Notes: a model not told the origin generated them from the sequence alone. 64,000 nt of DNA from Monarcha castaneiventris obscurior (GCA_026261815.1 JAMPIT010000848.1:248001-312000); one strand, 5' to 3'; positions 1-14,700 are shown, counted from the stretch's first letter. Program-made: numbers and translations.

Positions 1-2660
<2,660 letters not shown>

Positions 2661-4970
2661 TTTAACCCACTGCTCTTCTGACTCTTCCCACACCTGAATC
2701 TATGCTGCAAGTTTGGTCCCTCCGGTCATTCCAGGGATGCTTAGGAGATGTCTACAGCCCTAAATCCCTCCACACTGGGCTGAACATGAAGCCTCCAATT
2801 TTCCAAAATCCTAATTTTCTCCAGGAAGGCATAGTCTGGTTGGTGCCTGCAGCAGAGTGATCCAGACCATGCAGCCAACATCTCCCCTCTCTGCCTGTGG
2901 GTTAGGGGCCTGAGACCCTCAGCTCTGTCTGCAGGGAAGCAGCTCCAGGGCCCTGCTGTGAGTAGTCCCCGGTATCCCAGGACACAGGAATTAGAATTTC
3001 CTCCTGTTTCCATACTGACCTTTTCAAAGATGCAGCAAAATTTGCTCTTCTCACCTCACCGGAGACTCATGAGCAACAGAGCTGGGAGAATTTATTAGGT
3101 TTGAAGAAAAGGAAAAAGAAGCCAGGAAAAAAGTCCATCTTCCCCACGGCAGGGTTTGTTTCTGTCCTGGTGGGGAGCCTGGGGGGGGGCAGTGGGAGAG
3201 GTGGAGAGACACAGGGAGCTGCAGGGCGGCCGGGAGCGCCAGAAACCTGAAGAGCAGAGGATGGCTGCGGGTGTCTGCACATTGTTAGAGGGAGGCACTG
3301 AGCTTCACTCCAGAGCTTGGGAGCTGCACAGGGAGAAATGTCTTCTCCAGGCTCCAGCTGGGCTCATGCAGTGAGCTGGTGGAGATTTGGCTTGGAATGC
3401 AGCTGGGGTGCACAGAGCAGTGCTGGGGCTGCTCCAGAGCCCCCAGAAAAGGCAGGGTCCCCCCCCAGCTCCTGCCCCAAAGCCCAGCTGCCTCTTGCTG
3501 TGCTCCTGAGGATGCTCTGGCTCCCTCCAGCTCCTCAGCATGGAAGAAAAGAGGCAGAGAAGAAAGCAGAAACTCCACCAGCTGCACTCGGCCAGAGCAT
3601 GGCCCCTGTTCAGGTAACTTTCTGAGACCCACCAGCACAGGATGGGGCTGGAGGAGCTGGGTGAAATGATATTCCCAGAGCTGGCAGGAGATTGCTGTCC
3701 TGCCCCCAGTCCCCTGCTCTGTGTCTACGTTCTGGTGAGGATGGTGAGAGCAGAGCATCTTTCCAAGCCAGCTCTGAACTACTGCTCTGGCAGTGTCTGG
3801 TGCCACCTAATGCCCATGGCTTGTCCAAGGAGCACCCAGGACTCTGCCCAGGGCAGCAGGGATGCATCTGGAGTAGCCCTGATGTGGTTTTGCCTTCGGT
3901 AGCTCTGGGCATACAGTGAAATCCATCTGCATGATGGATCCGAGGAAGGGCAGTCCTCCTCAAGGGCGAGAACTTGGGGTGGTGAGTACTGCACCAGGAC
4001 CCTGGGAACTGGAGGCAGGTGCTGCTGGGGATCCTCTCGAACTGAGGCACAGCTTGGTCACTCCTCATCTTTTGCTGAGCAAGAAAAATACCTTCTACTT
4101 GTCCAGCACTTATCTGCCAGCGACATTCCAGGCACTGCCCCAAAACAAACAGCACCGACAACGAAACACAGATGAATCAATTCCTGCAATATTAAAACCA
4201 GACAACAATTAAAGTAAACAGAAAACCCCAGCAAGCATCAGTCAGTCCCCTGCAGCAGGCAGAAGGATGCAGGCAGCAGCACCGGCCACAGGGGCAGGCA
4301 ATGGCCACACAACTCCTGTCTCTGATAAATTTTTTTGCCACTTTATTTGGTGGAAATTTATTGCAATAAGAGGGCCAATGGGTCACTGGCATCAGGAGTT
4401 ATGTTCAGCATCTTCTTGTTGTAGAAAGGAACAATCCAGCAATCCCTTCCCAGTGGCAGAGGCAGTTAGCAGATTCCAGCAAGGTTTTCAAGCAGAAAAT
4501 AAAAAAGCCAGCAGAGATGCCCATAGAAAATGCATGCAAATTTGTCTGAGTAATTACTGAGCCTGGCTTGATGATGTAAACACCTCCAGCTCTGAAGCAC
4601 TGCTGATTGTGGCTCTGATGCAGGGAGCACTCCCCATTCCTCTGACACCGAAATTCAGGCCGGGTGCTGAAGGCAGCCTGGGCTGTCCCTGGCTGAGTGG
4701 GGTGGGAGGACACGGTGTGCTGGGCACAGGGCTGGCAGCGCCTGCCACTGGCTGTGCTGAGTCGGAGCCGGTTTAAATTGGAATGCCTGTCCCCAGTGGA
4801 TTGCATGCTCCATCTAATTAGGACCCTGTCATCCCATCAGGTGCACAGGGAGGATTACAAACCACCCCAAGTCATTGGAAGGGAAGCTTAACATGAGCAA
4901 TGTGTGCTGGCAGCCCTGTCCTGGGCTGCATCCCCAGCACCACGGCAGCAGCAAGGGGGGTTTCTCCACC

Positions 4971-5019
4971 TCTGCTCTGCTCTGCTCTGCTCTGCTCTGC
5001 TCTGCTCTGCTCTGCTCTG
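4971..5019. repeat. (TCTGC)n microsatellite
   Basis: Nearly ten uninterrupted copies of the pentamer TCTGC. It directly precedes a CR1 fragment on the + strand. The perfect copies suggest a recent, polymorphic tract. Confidence 0.97.
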
Positions 5020-5024
5020 GAGGG

Positions 5025-5410
5025 ACTCCACCTGCAGTGCTGCCTCCAGCTCTGGGGATCCCAACATCAGAAGGATATGGAGCTGCTGGAGTGAGTCCAG
5101 AGTACGAACACAAAGATGCTCCAAAGGCTGGAGCACCTCTGCAATGAAGACTGGCTGAGAAATCTGGGGTTGGTAAACCTGGAAAAGAGAAGGTTCTGGG
5201 GAGATCTTAGAGCAATTTTCAGTGCCTAAAGGAGCTCCAAGAGAGCTGGAAAGGGACTTTGAACAAGAGCATGGAGTGACAGGACAAGGGGGAATGACTT
5301 TCAACAGGCAGAAAACAGGGTTAAGTTGGATATTAGGAAGAAACTCTTCCATGTTAGAGTGGTGAGGCACTGGCACAGGCGGCCCAGAGAAGCTGTGGCT
5401 GCCTCATCTC
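5025..5410 (+). mobile_element. CR1 LINE fragment, + orientation
   Basis: Typical CR1 3'-region order is visible: a segment like CTGCCTCCAGCTCTGGG, then GACAAGGGGGAATG, GGATATTAGGAAGAAACTCTTC, GAGGCACTGGCACAGG and AGAAGCTGTGGCTGCC. It degrades before the usual 3' end. The left edge coincides with the TCTGC microsatellite. Confidence 0.88.
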
Positions 5411-8221
5411 TGCAAGTGTGCAGCAGCCTGGAAGGGGCTGCTTGGGTGCTGCTGCAAGTCAGAGCATCCCAGGGAAGCGTGAGGCGCCAGCCTGCAGCAG
5501 GAGGACAGTGAAACAGCGACTCCTGGGATGCCCCGGCAGCCACATCCCAGCGCTGGCACACCTCCATCTACCTCATTCCACAGCCCTTGTCACCAACCCT
5601 CTGCCTGGTGCTGGAGGACAAGACAGGGCTTGGGAGCACACACACAGAGTCTCACGGCGATGGCAGCAGAAATCTTCTGCCCCCAGTATGTTCTTGCTGC
5701 ACATCCAGGACTAATCAATCTTGATTCATTGCTAATGAACTTGAAAACAGTGTTGGGATGGATCAGGTGCCACTCAGAGTGAGATGGATAATATAATTAA
5801 GATTTCCTCAAAGATCCCGTTTTTCTTACCTTGTTAATTAAGCTGATGTGGGGCCCTCCATGCAGAATGCGTAATGAGAGCCTGCCAAGACAGAGATGGC
5901 TGTTAATGGGAGGTGATACGGGGGAAACACTGGCCTTGACCGCAGGGCTGGAGATACTTGGGCAACTCTTTGGGGGTTTGGTTCCTGAGAGCAGCCAAGA
6001 GCTTGATCTCTGCTGAGAACTCACAACATGCTTTGCAGAAATGCATTTGGAGCACACAGGGCAGAGCGTGCAGTCACAGGGATGCAGGTGGAGGTGAGTG
6101 GGCTCATCCCTGTTTGGTATAGGCTGAGCATCGTGGCAGAGTGTGCAGCTTCCCAGCTCAGCCCAGGGTGTGGGGACAGGGCTTTTCCTGCAGAAATCCA
6201 TAAGCAGCCCTGTGGCCTCAAGGAGCAGCTCTCACCAGGGCTGGAGCCTGTGGTTCGAGGAGGAGGGGAAGCTGCTCCACTCCCCATGGCCCAGGCACGT
6301 TTTTGGTACTTGCACTCTGGTGCTGACTTATGACAATGAATTAATGACTTCTTAATAAGGGTGACACTTTCCTTAATTAGAAAGTATCAGAGCAGGGATA
6401 ATTGCTTCATTTCATTTTGTTCCCCTATATTACTTCCTTCATTTTTGGTCCTCATTCTCAGCTGCTGGATGCCCTCTGAATGCTCTGCCTCCCCGGAGTC
6501 AGTAACACTCCCGGGGACTGTGGGCTTGATACAGAGACAGGAACGATGGAGAGAAGTGAGTGTGGGTATGGCTGTGGTGCTTTCGCTGGGACAAGGTCGG
6601 AGAGGGGTGGGTGCAGATCCAGCCACGGTGGTGCCGCTTCCACCAGGGTGGTGCCAGGTTTGCCACAGTGCCGGGTGCTGGCAGCACCTGGGCAGGATCA
6701 GAGCAGGTCCCTGGCTGTTTGCGCTGGGGTTGGTGGCACATGGGACTGCCTGGCATGGCTGGAGCAAGGGGGAGGCAGCATCCACAGGCTGGAAGCCATG
6801 GGAGGGCAGGCAGCAAGTGGTGGGTCTTGGACAGCCCAGGGAAGGCAACAGGACTGAGGTAAATAATTGATCCAAAATGAATATCAGTTGGATCGACCAG
6901 AGCTGCTCCCCATCCTGGATGCATGACCAGCTTTGCTGCAAAACCAAGCTGAACAGCATTTCTCTTGGGCCTTTTTTGGAAAGGCAAGTTTGGGGTTTGG
7001 TTTTGACACAACATTCCCAGGCAGCGCATTTGCACAGGCTGTTACTGGGGCCACCAGGAGAATCCTTCACACCCCCACTGAAAATGAGCCGCTTCACTTC
7101 CCATCATAGGATGTATTTTCTAAAACTAGGAAGGATTTGATGAAGCCACATAGCTTCATCACCAGTCCTGTCCTGCATCCCCACAGCTCCCACTGCCCTC
7201 CACGGTATTGTTGGTGCCCCAAAGACCAGAGCTCCCTGGCTTGGGATGGGTCCCCATGGGACATGTCCTCCACGTCGCTACAACCCTGTAAATCATAAAC
7301 AGCAGCCTCAGGGCTGCTGGGAGCTTCATTCCTCCTTGAGGCAGGAGCTTTTCCCCCCTTAACCTTCCCTCTTTGCACTGCAACCATTTTGCTTTGTCGC
7401 CATATCTAAAATTGAATCTGTTTGGATTTTCTCTCACTCTTCTTTTTTTTTTTTTCCCTTCTGCTTATGTTTGCTGAGTGCATTCAAACACAGGGAGGGG
7501 AGGAAAAATAATAAAATAATCCATCAGCATAATTCCTGGCTGTCGGAGTGATGGCAGGCTCTGGTTTCCAATCAGCGGCCCAGGCTGCGGAGCAGCATGC
7601 GGGAGGAGGCTGGGGCTGGCCCGGATGCTGCAGCACAAACCAGCTGCAAATCCCTCTTTGTTCAGGAATCACTCTCCTTCAGCCAGACCAGCCTCTGCAC
7701 AGCCCGTCCTGCAGATGTGTGAGCATGTGGCTGCTCCAAGGGGCTTTGTCCCCCTGCCACTCCAAGGATAAAGGGGATGCAGCAGCCAGCTGCAATCCTT
7801 TATCCCAGGATAAAGCCTTGGGAGATAGGGAATGCTGAGTCTCCCATCCCGGATCTGGGCATCAGTCATGCCCTTTCCTTCACCTGTCTCTGTGCCTGCT
7901 GCACAGGGCTCAGCAGACATGAGCTGAAGTCTGCGTTCCCAATGCTCCCTGTGCTCCCAGTGATCCCAGTCCCACGCATTGAGGATCTCACCATCCCAGC
8001 AGTGGAGTTGCTGGCCCTGCACAGCCCCATATGGACAGCAGTTAGTGAGAGTTTCTGGGATGTGTCTAGAGCAGTGACACATGGCAGAGGCTCTGCAGAC
8101 CCTGCACACATTTCATTCCAACAGACTAAAGGGTCTGAAAGGTGGGCAGCCCATGGATCAGACACTGGCACAGGGTGACCAAAGAAGCTGTGGCTGCCCC
8201 ATCCCTGGAAATGTCCAAGGC

Positions 8222-8555
8222 TGTCGCCCTGGTTTTCACAGTGTTCCATGTTTTTACTTTTGTAGTAGAAGTTCTCATGCTCTTTCTATAAACATAGCTC
8301 TTGTTTTTCTAACCGGCTAAGGATGTTTACTGAACTTGATGTTTACTTTCTCCAAGGCGGAGAAAGGTGATAGACTGTGTTCCTATCCTGTAAAATGCTA
8401 GAGGTGTTAACCTCATTCACCAATGTATGATTGTCTTAGAAGAGGTATAAAAGTGTGATAATAAAGGTGGGCAGAGCCCTTTTCGCTCTGCTCGGTGGTC
8501 TGACCTGCTGCTACCTGCTGTTTGAATCTGCGTGTTCGTGTCCATCACTGCAACA
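8222..8555 (+). mobile_element. Solo LTR of an endogenous retrovirus, 334 bp, 6-bp TSD
   Basis: The segment begins TGTCGCC and ends GCAACA, the TG...CA ends of an LTR. It is flanked by a perfect direct repeat CAAGGC (8216-8221 and 8556-8561). Inside are a CAAT-like box (about 8420), a TATA box TATAAAA (8446-8452) and AATAAA (8460-8465), and the 3' part resembles an R-U5 region. There is no internal viral sequence or second LTR, so it is a solo LTR left by recombination. A 6-bp duplication is usual for class II (ERVK/alpharetrovirus-like) avian elements, but the family is not identified. Confidence 0.88.
8446..8465 (+). promoter_or_regulatory. LTR TATA box and poly(A) signal
   Basis: TATAAAA at 8446-8452 and AATAAA at 8460-8465 lie inside the solo LTR, in + orientation like the neighbouring genes. 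They could in principle drive or end transcription about 2.6 kb upstream of the ZNF512B first exon. No activity can be inferred from sequence. Confidence 0.7.
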
Positions 8556-10107
8556 CAAGGCCAGGTTGGATGGGGCTTGGAGCAACCTGGGACAGGGGAG
8601 GGGGCAGGGGGAGTGGAAATAAATGGTCGATAAGGTCCCTTCCAATCCAAACCATTCTAGGATTCCATGATCCTAAAATGTGCTTTTAAGTTAATTTTTA
8701 AAGTGTAAATGCCCCATCAGCCAGCCCCATTCTGGGCAAGGGGCATTGTCCTGCCTCCAGGTCCCAATATCCCGAGAGGATCTGCATCCAGAAAACCAGA
8801 TTATTTCCTGCCTTTCCTTAAATTGTGGTTTTTACATTTGTGGAGTTTTAAATTCTTGGCCAGGTGTTTTTACAAGCCAGAACTGACCCTTATTGGGGAT
8901 ACCCAATTTGCAGCTGGGTTGGGGTGGAGGTCACTGTGTTGGCTGCATCCTGGCAGGCACAGGGCAGCTCCGGGAGATCTGCTCAGCACCAGCACGAGAG
9001 GCTGGAGAAGCAATGTCAGGACTGCATGTAAGATGGCAGCACCTCGCTGATACAGGCTATGTAATTGTTTTTTCCCTCATCTCCTCTTCCCGGGGTCCGT
9101 ATCAATTTAATTTACATGCTCAATGGCTTGGACTGCTTCATCCCCGCTGCCAAACACCTTCTCCAGCATTTACAGTTGCAGTGTGTGCTCGGCTGTTGCT
9201 CCTTGGCCTCCTCCTGCCTCGAGTGGTGGGAACAGTGGAACGGTGAGAACAGTGACCAGAGGGCCAGAGCACAGAGGAATCACTGTGTGGCCCCCTCCAC
9301 AGCATCATGCTGGTTTGAGAGGACGAGCTCTCATCCACAACCCACGTCTGCAACAAAGCCATGGTGCAAGAGGAGATGTGATGGTTTCCCATGAGCACAT
9401 GGAAGAAGGCAGCACCACTGCCCCTTGTTGCTCTTCCTCCTCCTCCTCCTGCCTTTCCCAGCACAGCTCTGTGTGAAACATGTGAAGCATGGGAAACAAA
9501 GCACTCCTCAGCATCTGCTCAACATTTGCTGTTTCTTTCAAGTCCATTCCTTGGCCCCCTCTGCTCAGTAGAGCCTGAAAATAACAACAGAGGGTGCCTT
9601 GATACTGCTTAATTTCAGAGGTTTGTACCTCACCCAGCCCGTAGCTGCCTGCTCTCCCTGCCCCTGTCTAACTCCAGGGTGCCCAGGCTCCCCTATCTCC
9701 CCTTGCCCTCATCCCGTTCCTGGAGATGCAAAACTGTGCTTTGTGGATGCAGAGAATGAACATGGTGGCACTTCTGCAGGCGTGGAGCAGCTGCCAGGAT
9801 GAGCGATGGGCACCGTTTACAGTGAGGAGGGGACCTCAGAGGTGCTGAAGGTGCTGCCTGGTCCCGATAGCCACCCCCAGGCAGCTGAGCTCTCCCGGGA
9901 GGCAGCTCGCGGGCTGGGAAGTGAGGCCGCCTTGGATATGCCTCGTTTTATACAAAGAAGGTGGGTTGTGCCTGTCCCTCCCACCCTGCTGAGCACCCTC
10001 CGCTCCATCGATAATCATACCTAGCAATTACACCGAGCTTTCCCTGCTCTCTGCAGACGTTAATTAAGCTCTTTTCCCCGAAATGGAGACAAAGAGGGGA
10101 AAACCGC

Positions 10108-10119
10108 GGGGAAACTCCC
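10108..10119 (+). promoter_or_regulatory. NF-kappaB-like site
   Basis: GGGGAAACTCCC fits the kappaB pattern GGGRNNYYCC. It lies about 1 kb upstream of the ZNF512B first exon, beside an AT-rich homeodomain-type element (TTAATTAAGC, about 10060). It is a sequence match only. Confidence 0.3.
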
Positions 10120-10539
10120 GGCTTGGGTTGGGCTTTTTTTGCACAACTGTGCCATAGGGCCTCCCAGCTCCCGGCAGCCTCTCAGGAGCCACGCACCGCT
10201 GACGGCAGGCGGGGTGGCCCTGACAGCAGTGGTTGTTCTGGGTTCTGCTCTCTCTCCCAGCAAAATTTATGTGATTTGCCCTCATTTCTGGGCTACTGCT
10301 GGATCCTGGTGTGGCTGTGTAGCTGAGGCTGGCTCTGCCCGGCGGCACCTTCCCAGGTGCCACCAGCTCTACAGGGGTGACATCCCAAGCCTGGGAGCTG
10401 GGAAAGTGTCCCATGGCCATCGCAACAGGCTCACACCCAGCATCGTTCCCAGGGGGTTGGGGTGGCTTTACAAGGGGACCTGGAGCACCCTGGGTTTAGA
10501 TGGATTGATGAATGGGGAGGGCATCCTGCCTGCATCTTT

Positions 10540-10870
10540 GTGGGCAGGATGATGAACAGGACACCCTGGAAGGAACAGTGACATGCAGGACACTGCCAAC
10601 ACCTTGGAAGGTAGGATGATGGGCAGGACACCCTGGAGCAGAGGATAACGGGCAGGGCACCTTGTCGGGCAGAACGACAGGCAGATCATCCTGTCCGCAC
10701 CTTGGAGAACAGGGTAAGGGCAAAGGTGTCCTGCCTACGAGCCGGAAGGCAGGACAACAGGCAGGACACCCTGGAGGGGAAGATGACAAGCAGGACACCC
10801 AGTGCCTGCACCCCGGAGGGTGTGATGGAGGGCAGACACCCTGGAGGTGCGGATGGCAGCTCGGCACCCT
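10540..10870 (+). repeat. Degenerate minisatellite upstream of ZNF512B
   Basis: Repeated, diverged units around GGCAGGACACCCTGGA recur about every 30-60 bp (for example near 10555, 10625, 10760 and 10838). The array ends where the CpG island begins. Confidence 0.75.
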
Positions 10871-11089
10871 GCCCGCATCCCGCACCGGCAGCGCAGCGCA
10901 GCCCTGCCCGCACCGGGGTCCGTCCGCACCTGCCCAAGCCAGCCCGGTCCGGGGGGCGCTGCCCCGTCCCGCCCACCCGGGGCGGCGCCCCCGCCCGTCC
11001 TCCCGGTCCCGGTCCCGATCCCGGAGCCAGGCGAGGCCGGCGCGGCCCGGTGGCGGCGGTGAGGGGCGCGGGGCGGGCCGGGCCCGGCC

Positions 11090-11297
11090 GGGCGGGGCGG
11101 GGAGCGCGCATGAGCCGCGGCGGCGGCGGCGGCGGCGGCGAGGGGCGGGCGGGAGAGCGGCAGCGGAGCGCGGCGCTGCCGCGGGTGTGGGCGCGCCGGG
11201 AGCCCCGCACGGCGGCCCGGGGGCGGCGGGCGGCACCGCCTGGCCGGCCGGGGGGTGCCGGCCCTGCGCGCCCCACACCGCGGCCCGGCCCGCCGAG
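11090..11297 (+). other. ZNF512B: ZNF512B non-coding first exon (5' limit uncertain)
   Basis: The exon ends at CGCCGAG|GTAAGC, a near-consensus donor at 11298-11299. It contains a GGC trinucleotide run (about 11118-11140) and an ATG at 11110 whose frame overlaps the main start after splicing. Main translation starts in the next exon at 15148. The left boundary is a guess. Confidence 0.55.
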
Positions 11298-11388
11298 GTA
11301 AGCACCGAGCGGCCCCCGGCCCGCCCGGCCCCGCGGCGGGGACCCCCGCGCCCCGCTCGGCTCCGCTCCGCTCCGCCCGCCGCCGCGT

Positions 11389-11398
11389 CGCCATTTTG
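11389..11398 (-). promoter_or_regulatory. YY1-type motif downstream of ZNF512B exon 1
   Basis: CGCCATTTTG, on the minus strand CAAAATGGCG, matches the YY1 core AAnATGGCG. Such sites are common just downstream of CpG-island transcription starts. Confidence 0.45.
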
Positions 11399-11544
11399 CC
11401 GCTCGCTCTTCCCCTCCCGGAGTGCGGCCGGGCCGGGCCGGGCCCTTCGTCCCCTCCCTGCCGGGCCCGGCCCGCGGGGAAGCCCCGGCCGCCTCCCGGG
11501 GATGGGGCGCGGGCCCGGGGGTGACAGGCCGGGCGGCGCTGCCC

Positions 11545-11715
11545 GCGGGGTGACAGCGGAGAGGGGCTGTGAGGGGACGCGGGTGGCACGGTCGGGCTGG
11601 GAGGTGACAGGGCAGAGGTCCCCGTGCCCGGGAGGTGACAGCGGCACCGGGCCGGGCAAAGCTCCCCCCGCCCAGGAGGTGACAGCGGCACCGGGCAGAG
11701 CTCCCCGCACCCACT
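11545..11715 (+). repeat. Short GC-rich minisatellite, about 3-4 units
   Basis: Units containing GAGGTGACAGCGGCACCGGG recur near 11545, 11610, 11633 and 11675, with partly conserved spacers. It sits at the 3' edge of the ZNF512B CpG island. Confidence 0.7.
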
Positions 11716-14700
11716 GACCCCCGGGACAGGGGACACCCCGGTCCCCGCGGCACGGTGAGGACTCATTGCCTGCCAGGCATGTGCGGGCGCTTTTCCCATC
11801 GTGTCAGTGCCCGAGGGCGGAGAGGGGAAGGACGGGATAACGCGCCTCGAACAGAAACTTTGCACCCTCAAAAGCCTCGTCTGCGCCTGGTCAGAGCCAT
11901 GTGCGGCAGGAGTGGTGGGTGCGTGCCTCGGGTGAGGCTCTCCTGGAGAGCCTCGATGGGTGTCACTCGGTTTGGGTGATAGCGGCAGGACGCACCGTGT
12001 CCCTCCGGAGTTGCCCGGCCACCAGCCGTGCCCAGAGAGGCAGCGGCTCACAGGGCTTCACCCGCCACGTGCTTCCCTCCAGGGGAAACCTCCAGCGAGG
12101 GTGATTCTTCGAGAGGAAGTCTCTCCCACCGCTTCCTTGTCTTTATTCTTTGGAAGTTTTTCACAGCGGCTGCAGTTCTGCCAGGAGTTCATGGCAGGGA
12201 GCACAGCTCCTCTGACAGCGACAGGGATGGCAGTGCCCTTTGGTATCCATCATCTGTGCTGGTCTCATCGCATCTCTGCTGGCACACGGATTGTGCTGGG
12301 ACAGGCAGCTCCCTTGGCTTTTGGCATTCCGTACCTCTGGAGCTGTTGTTAAATTCTGGATGATAGGTGGAGCAGATTGACAGGTGACCAGGCAGTTGTC
12401 GTGCAGCAAAGTCCATCCATAGCAATGGGACTGGGGTGGGAATCCTGGCAGGAAGACTTGGGGTCAGAATCTGCAGGTGACTTTTCCCCTGGTCATCAGA
12501 GGGTCGCAGCCATCCCTGGCTGCGTACATGCTCCTGCAGGCCTGACCCAAAGTCATGGACAGGCATTTCTACAGGGAATTATTTCCCATTTCCCATTTTA
12601 TGCCCAGTGTCCAGCTGCACAGGGCTGCCAGTGGCTTGGGAACAGTGCCTTTGGTTCCAAAATCTCACTTCCCCCTTCCCGCAGCCATGGATTTCCTCCT
12701 TACCCTTGCTCCCAGCAGTGCCAGCTTGGCTTCCACTCATCATGCACTGGCTCCTGTGTTCACAGGAGCTTTTTTTTTCTGGAGCTGGAATGGGATGCTT
12801 CAAAAATATTGCCATGAACTTTTTAAAAGTTACCTAGAAAGAGCTGGAGGCCTCGTAAGATGCTACCAGGCCCCACACTACATCCCACCCCTGCCTCATG
12901 GCCAGAGTCCTGGATACCTTCTCTTCCCATTACCAGTTGCAAAAGAGTTTTCAGCAAAACCTTAAGGAAGGTGTGAAAGAGCACAGGCTGCTGCCTATTT
13001 TCAGTGTGTGTTACTCAAAAATGAGTGAGAAGTTTGAACATTACCAAAAAAACCCCACATTGGGCTGATTTTTGCTCTGTGTCTCCAGGACAATTCCTCT
13101 GTGATCCCTGGGGTTGTATCAGTGGCCAGGGAGCAGATTTTGGCTCTTGTTAACTGGTTGATGAGATTTTTATTCTTCATTTTGCTAAAAAATAAGGGGA
13201 GAGTGCAAAGGAGTATTTGGTGTGGAAAAACAGAAGATTCAGAACCTCTTAAGCTGAGCAGAGGGGATTCGTTTGAGGGGACAGATGTGTTAAGGGGGAT
13301 GAGAGGTGTCCAGCTGCTGGAGCACAGCTGAGCTGGGCACTTGGGATGTTTTGGGAAGGGAGAGTTGGGGTGATGCTCAGTGGTGGGCAATGTCACGAGG
13401 TGCAGGAGGTGAGCACCTGAGATGTCAACAGGGTCTGCCCTGGCTGTCACCCTTTGCGTGTCACCTCAAGCTGGCCAGCGAGGCAGACACAGATGTTCTG
13501 TGCTCCATCCCCCTTTGCATTTTGGCACTAGCCCTGCCTGGCTAAAGGTGTCAGCTGTGTGGGTTTCCTCTTGGTTTTCACCCCACTGTAAGCATGGAAA
13601 TCTTGTGTTCAGCTTTCACTTTACTGGTCTTTTGTGAGTCTTTTTTTTGTTCCCTTTTTTCTTTGAGCAACTTGAGTGAGGATCGCTCAGAGGTGCCAGG
13701 AGGCAGCATGGGAAGGAAGGGGACTGGAAGTTTAATCCCTGGAGGACTGGGGACAGTAGCAGTGTCCACACTGGTGGGAGTGGAGCAGCGATGTGGGAAG
13801 GGACTTCAGGGACCCCTCTCTGTGCCTGCTCCAGGAAGGAGCTGCTTGCAGTCAGGCTACAAACTCCTACCCAGCTCTCCCACCAAAAGAGCCCAAATTA
13901 GCTGAATCAGCGATCCCCATGTTCAGCACCAAATGCCACAGAACCAGTTGCCAAGGCTGGAATTTCTCACTTGATCCGATTAACCCTTGTGTCCATGCAA
14001 ACAGCCACATATGTGCCACCAGCCGAGCACATGCTGGAAGCTTTTGCCAGTTCTTCTTGGAGTATGTGGGCTGCATCCCACATGGAAAGTCCCCAGTCCT
14101 ACATGGGAAGTCCCTGGGGACACCTCAGAAAGAACTGCTGGACCCTCATGTCCCACACGTTGGTGGCAGGGCTGGCAATCCAACCACACAGGAGATACTT
14201 CTCCAGCTCTCTGGGCAAGAGGACAGACAGGATGAGTATGGATGCTTTGGGAATCAGCTCCTTTGACTTAAATGATGCTAAACATGTGGGAGGAATTGGG
14301 GGTGACAACTCAAATCCATGTTTTAAAAAACTCATGGGTGAACTTCATCATCCCGTCCCAGCCAAGGTCTCAAGGTCGTGGTGGTCCAAGGAATCTCTTC
14401 CCAAGGGCCTGATGCTCTCATTGTGGAGGCATGGAGGACTTCTTTTCCCCAAATCCATATATGGCATCTCCCAGAGCAGCCCCCATCCTCAGATGTGCCT
14501 TTGCTTGTGCTGTCGGGAGGGGAAGAAGGAACTTGAAGCCAGAGGAAGAGCCAGTCATGCCATGGGCTTTGTCTTGGCCCTGCTGGATGGAGGGGTGTCC
14601 TACTGCCCACTTCCATCAGGAGTGAGAGTGGGCCTTATGCGATAATTCTTGATGTTCATTATTTATAGAGAAGCCAAATTGAATTATTAATACAGAAAAT

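Larger units (their letters stand above)
8158..8680 (+). mobile_element. CR1 LINE 3' fragment split by a solo LTR
   Basis: The left half (about 8158-8221) carries CACTGGCACAGGGTG and AAGCTGTGGCTGCCCCATCC. The right half (8562 to about 8680) resumes exactly where the left stops, with CAGGTTGGATGGGGCTTGG, and ends in AACCATTCTAGGATTCCATG. Removing the 8222-8561 segment restores a continuous CR1 3' end, which shows that the LTR was inserted later. Confidence 0.9.
2661..10539. other. Intergenic region between SAMD10 and ZNF512B
   Basis: About 8 kb without a supportable gene. It holds a TCTGC microsatellite (4971-5019), a CR1 copy (about 5025-5410), a CR1 copy split by a solo LTR (about 8158-8680), a poly-T run near 7443-7455 and AT-rich, homeodomain-core-rich patches (notably about 6320-6450). 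Many open frames exist on both strands, but none has a recognisable domain, splice structure or homologue. Confidence 0.6.
10870..11530 (+). promoter_or_regulatory. ZNF512B: CpG-island promoter of ZNF512B
   Basis: This block is extremely GC- and CpG-rich, with Sp1/KLF-type GGGCGGGGCGGGG near 11090-11103 and no TATA box, as in housekeeping promoters. It contains the non-coding first exon with a strong donor at 11298. A YY1-type motif, CGCCATTTTG, lies at 11389-11398 just inside intron 1. The exact transcription start cannot be fixed by eye. Confidence 0.8.

Noticed and set aside
4971..5019. Repeat-rich short open frames (CSALL / SRAEQ repeats)
   Set aside because: They are translations of the TCTGC microsatellite and the adjoining CR1 fragment.
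8222..8555. A possible proviral coding remnant next to the LTR
   Set aside because: The flanks are CR1 on both sides with a matching target duplication, so only a solo LTR is present and no viral gene remains.
10496..12051. Long overlapping open frames (up to 438 codons) on both strands around the ZNF512B CpG island
   Set aside because: Stop codons are rare in very GC-rich DNA. The translations are Pro/Ala/Gly/Arg-rich without any domain, and they run across the minisatellites and the first exon/intron boundary.
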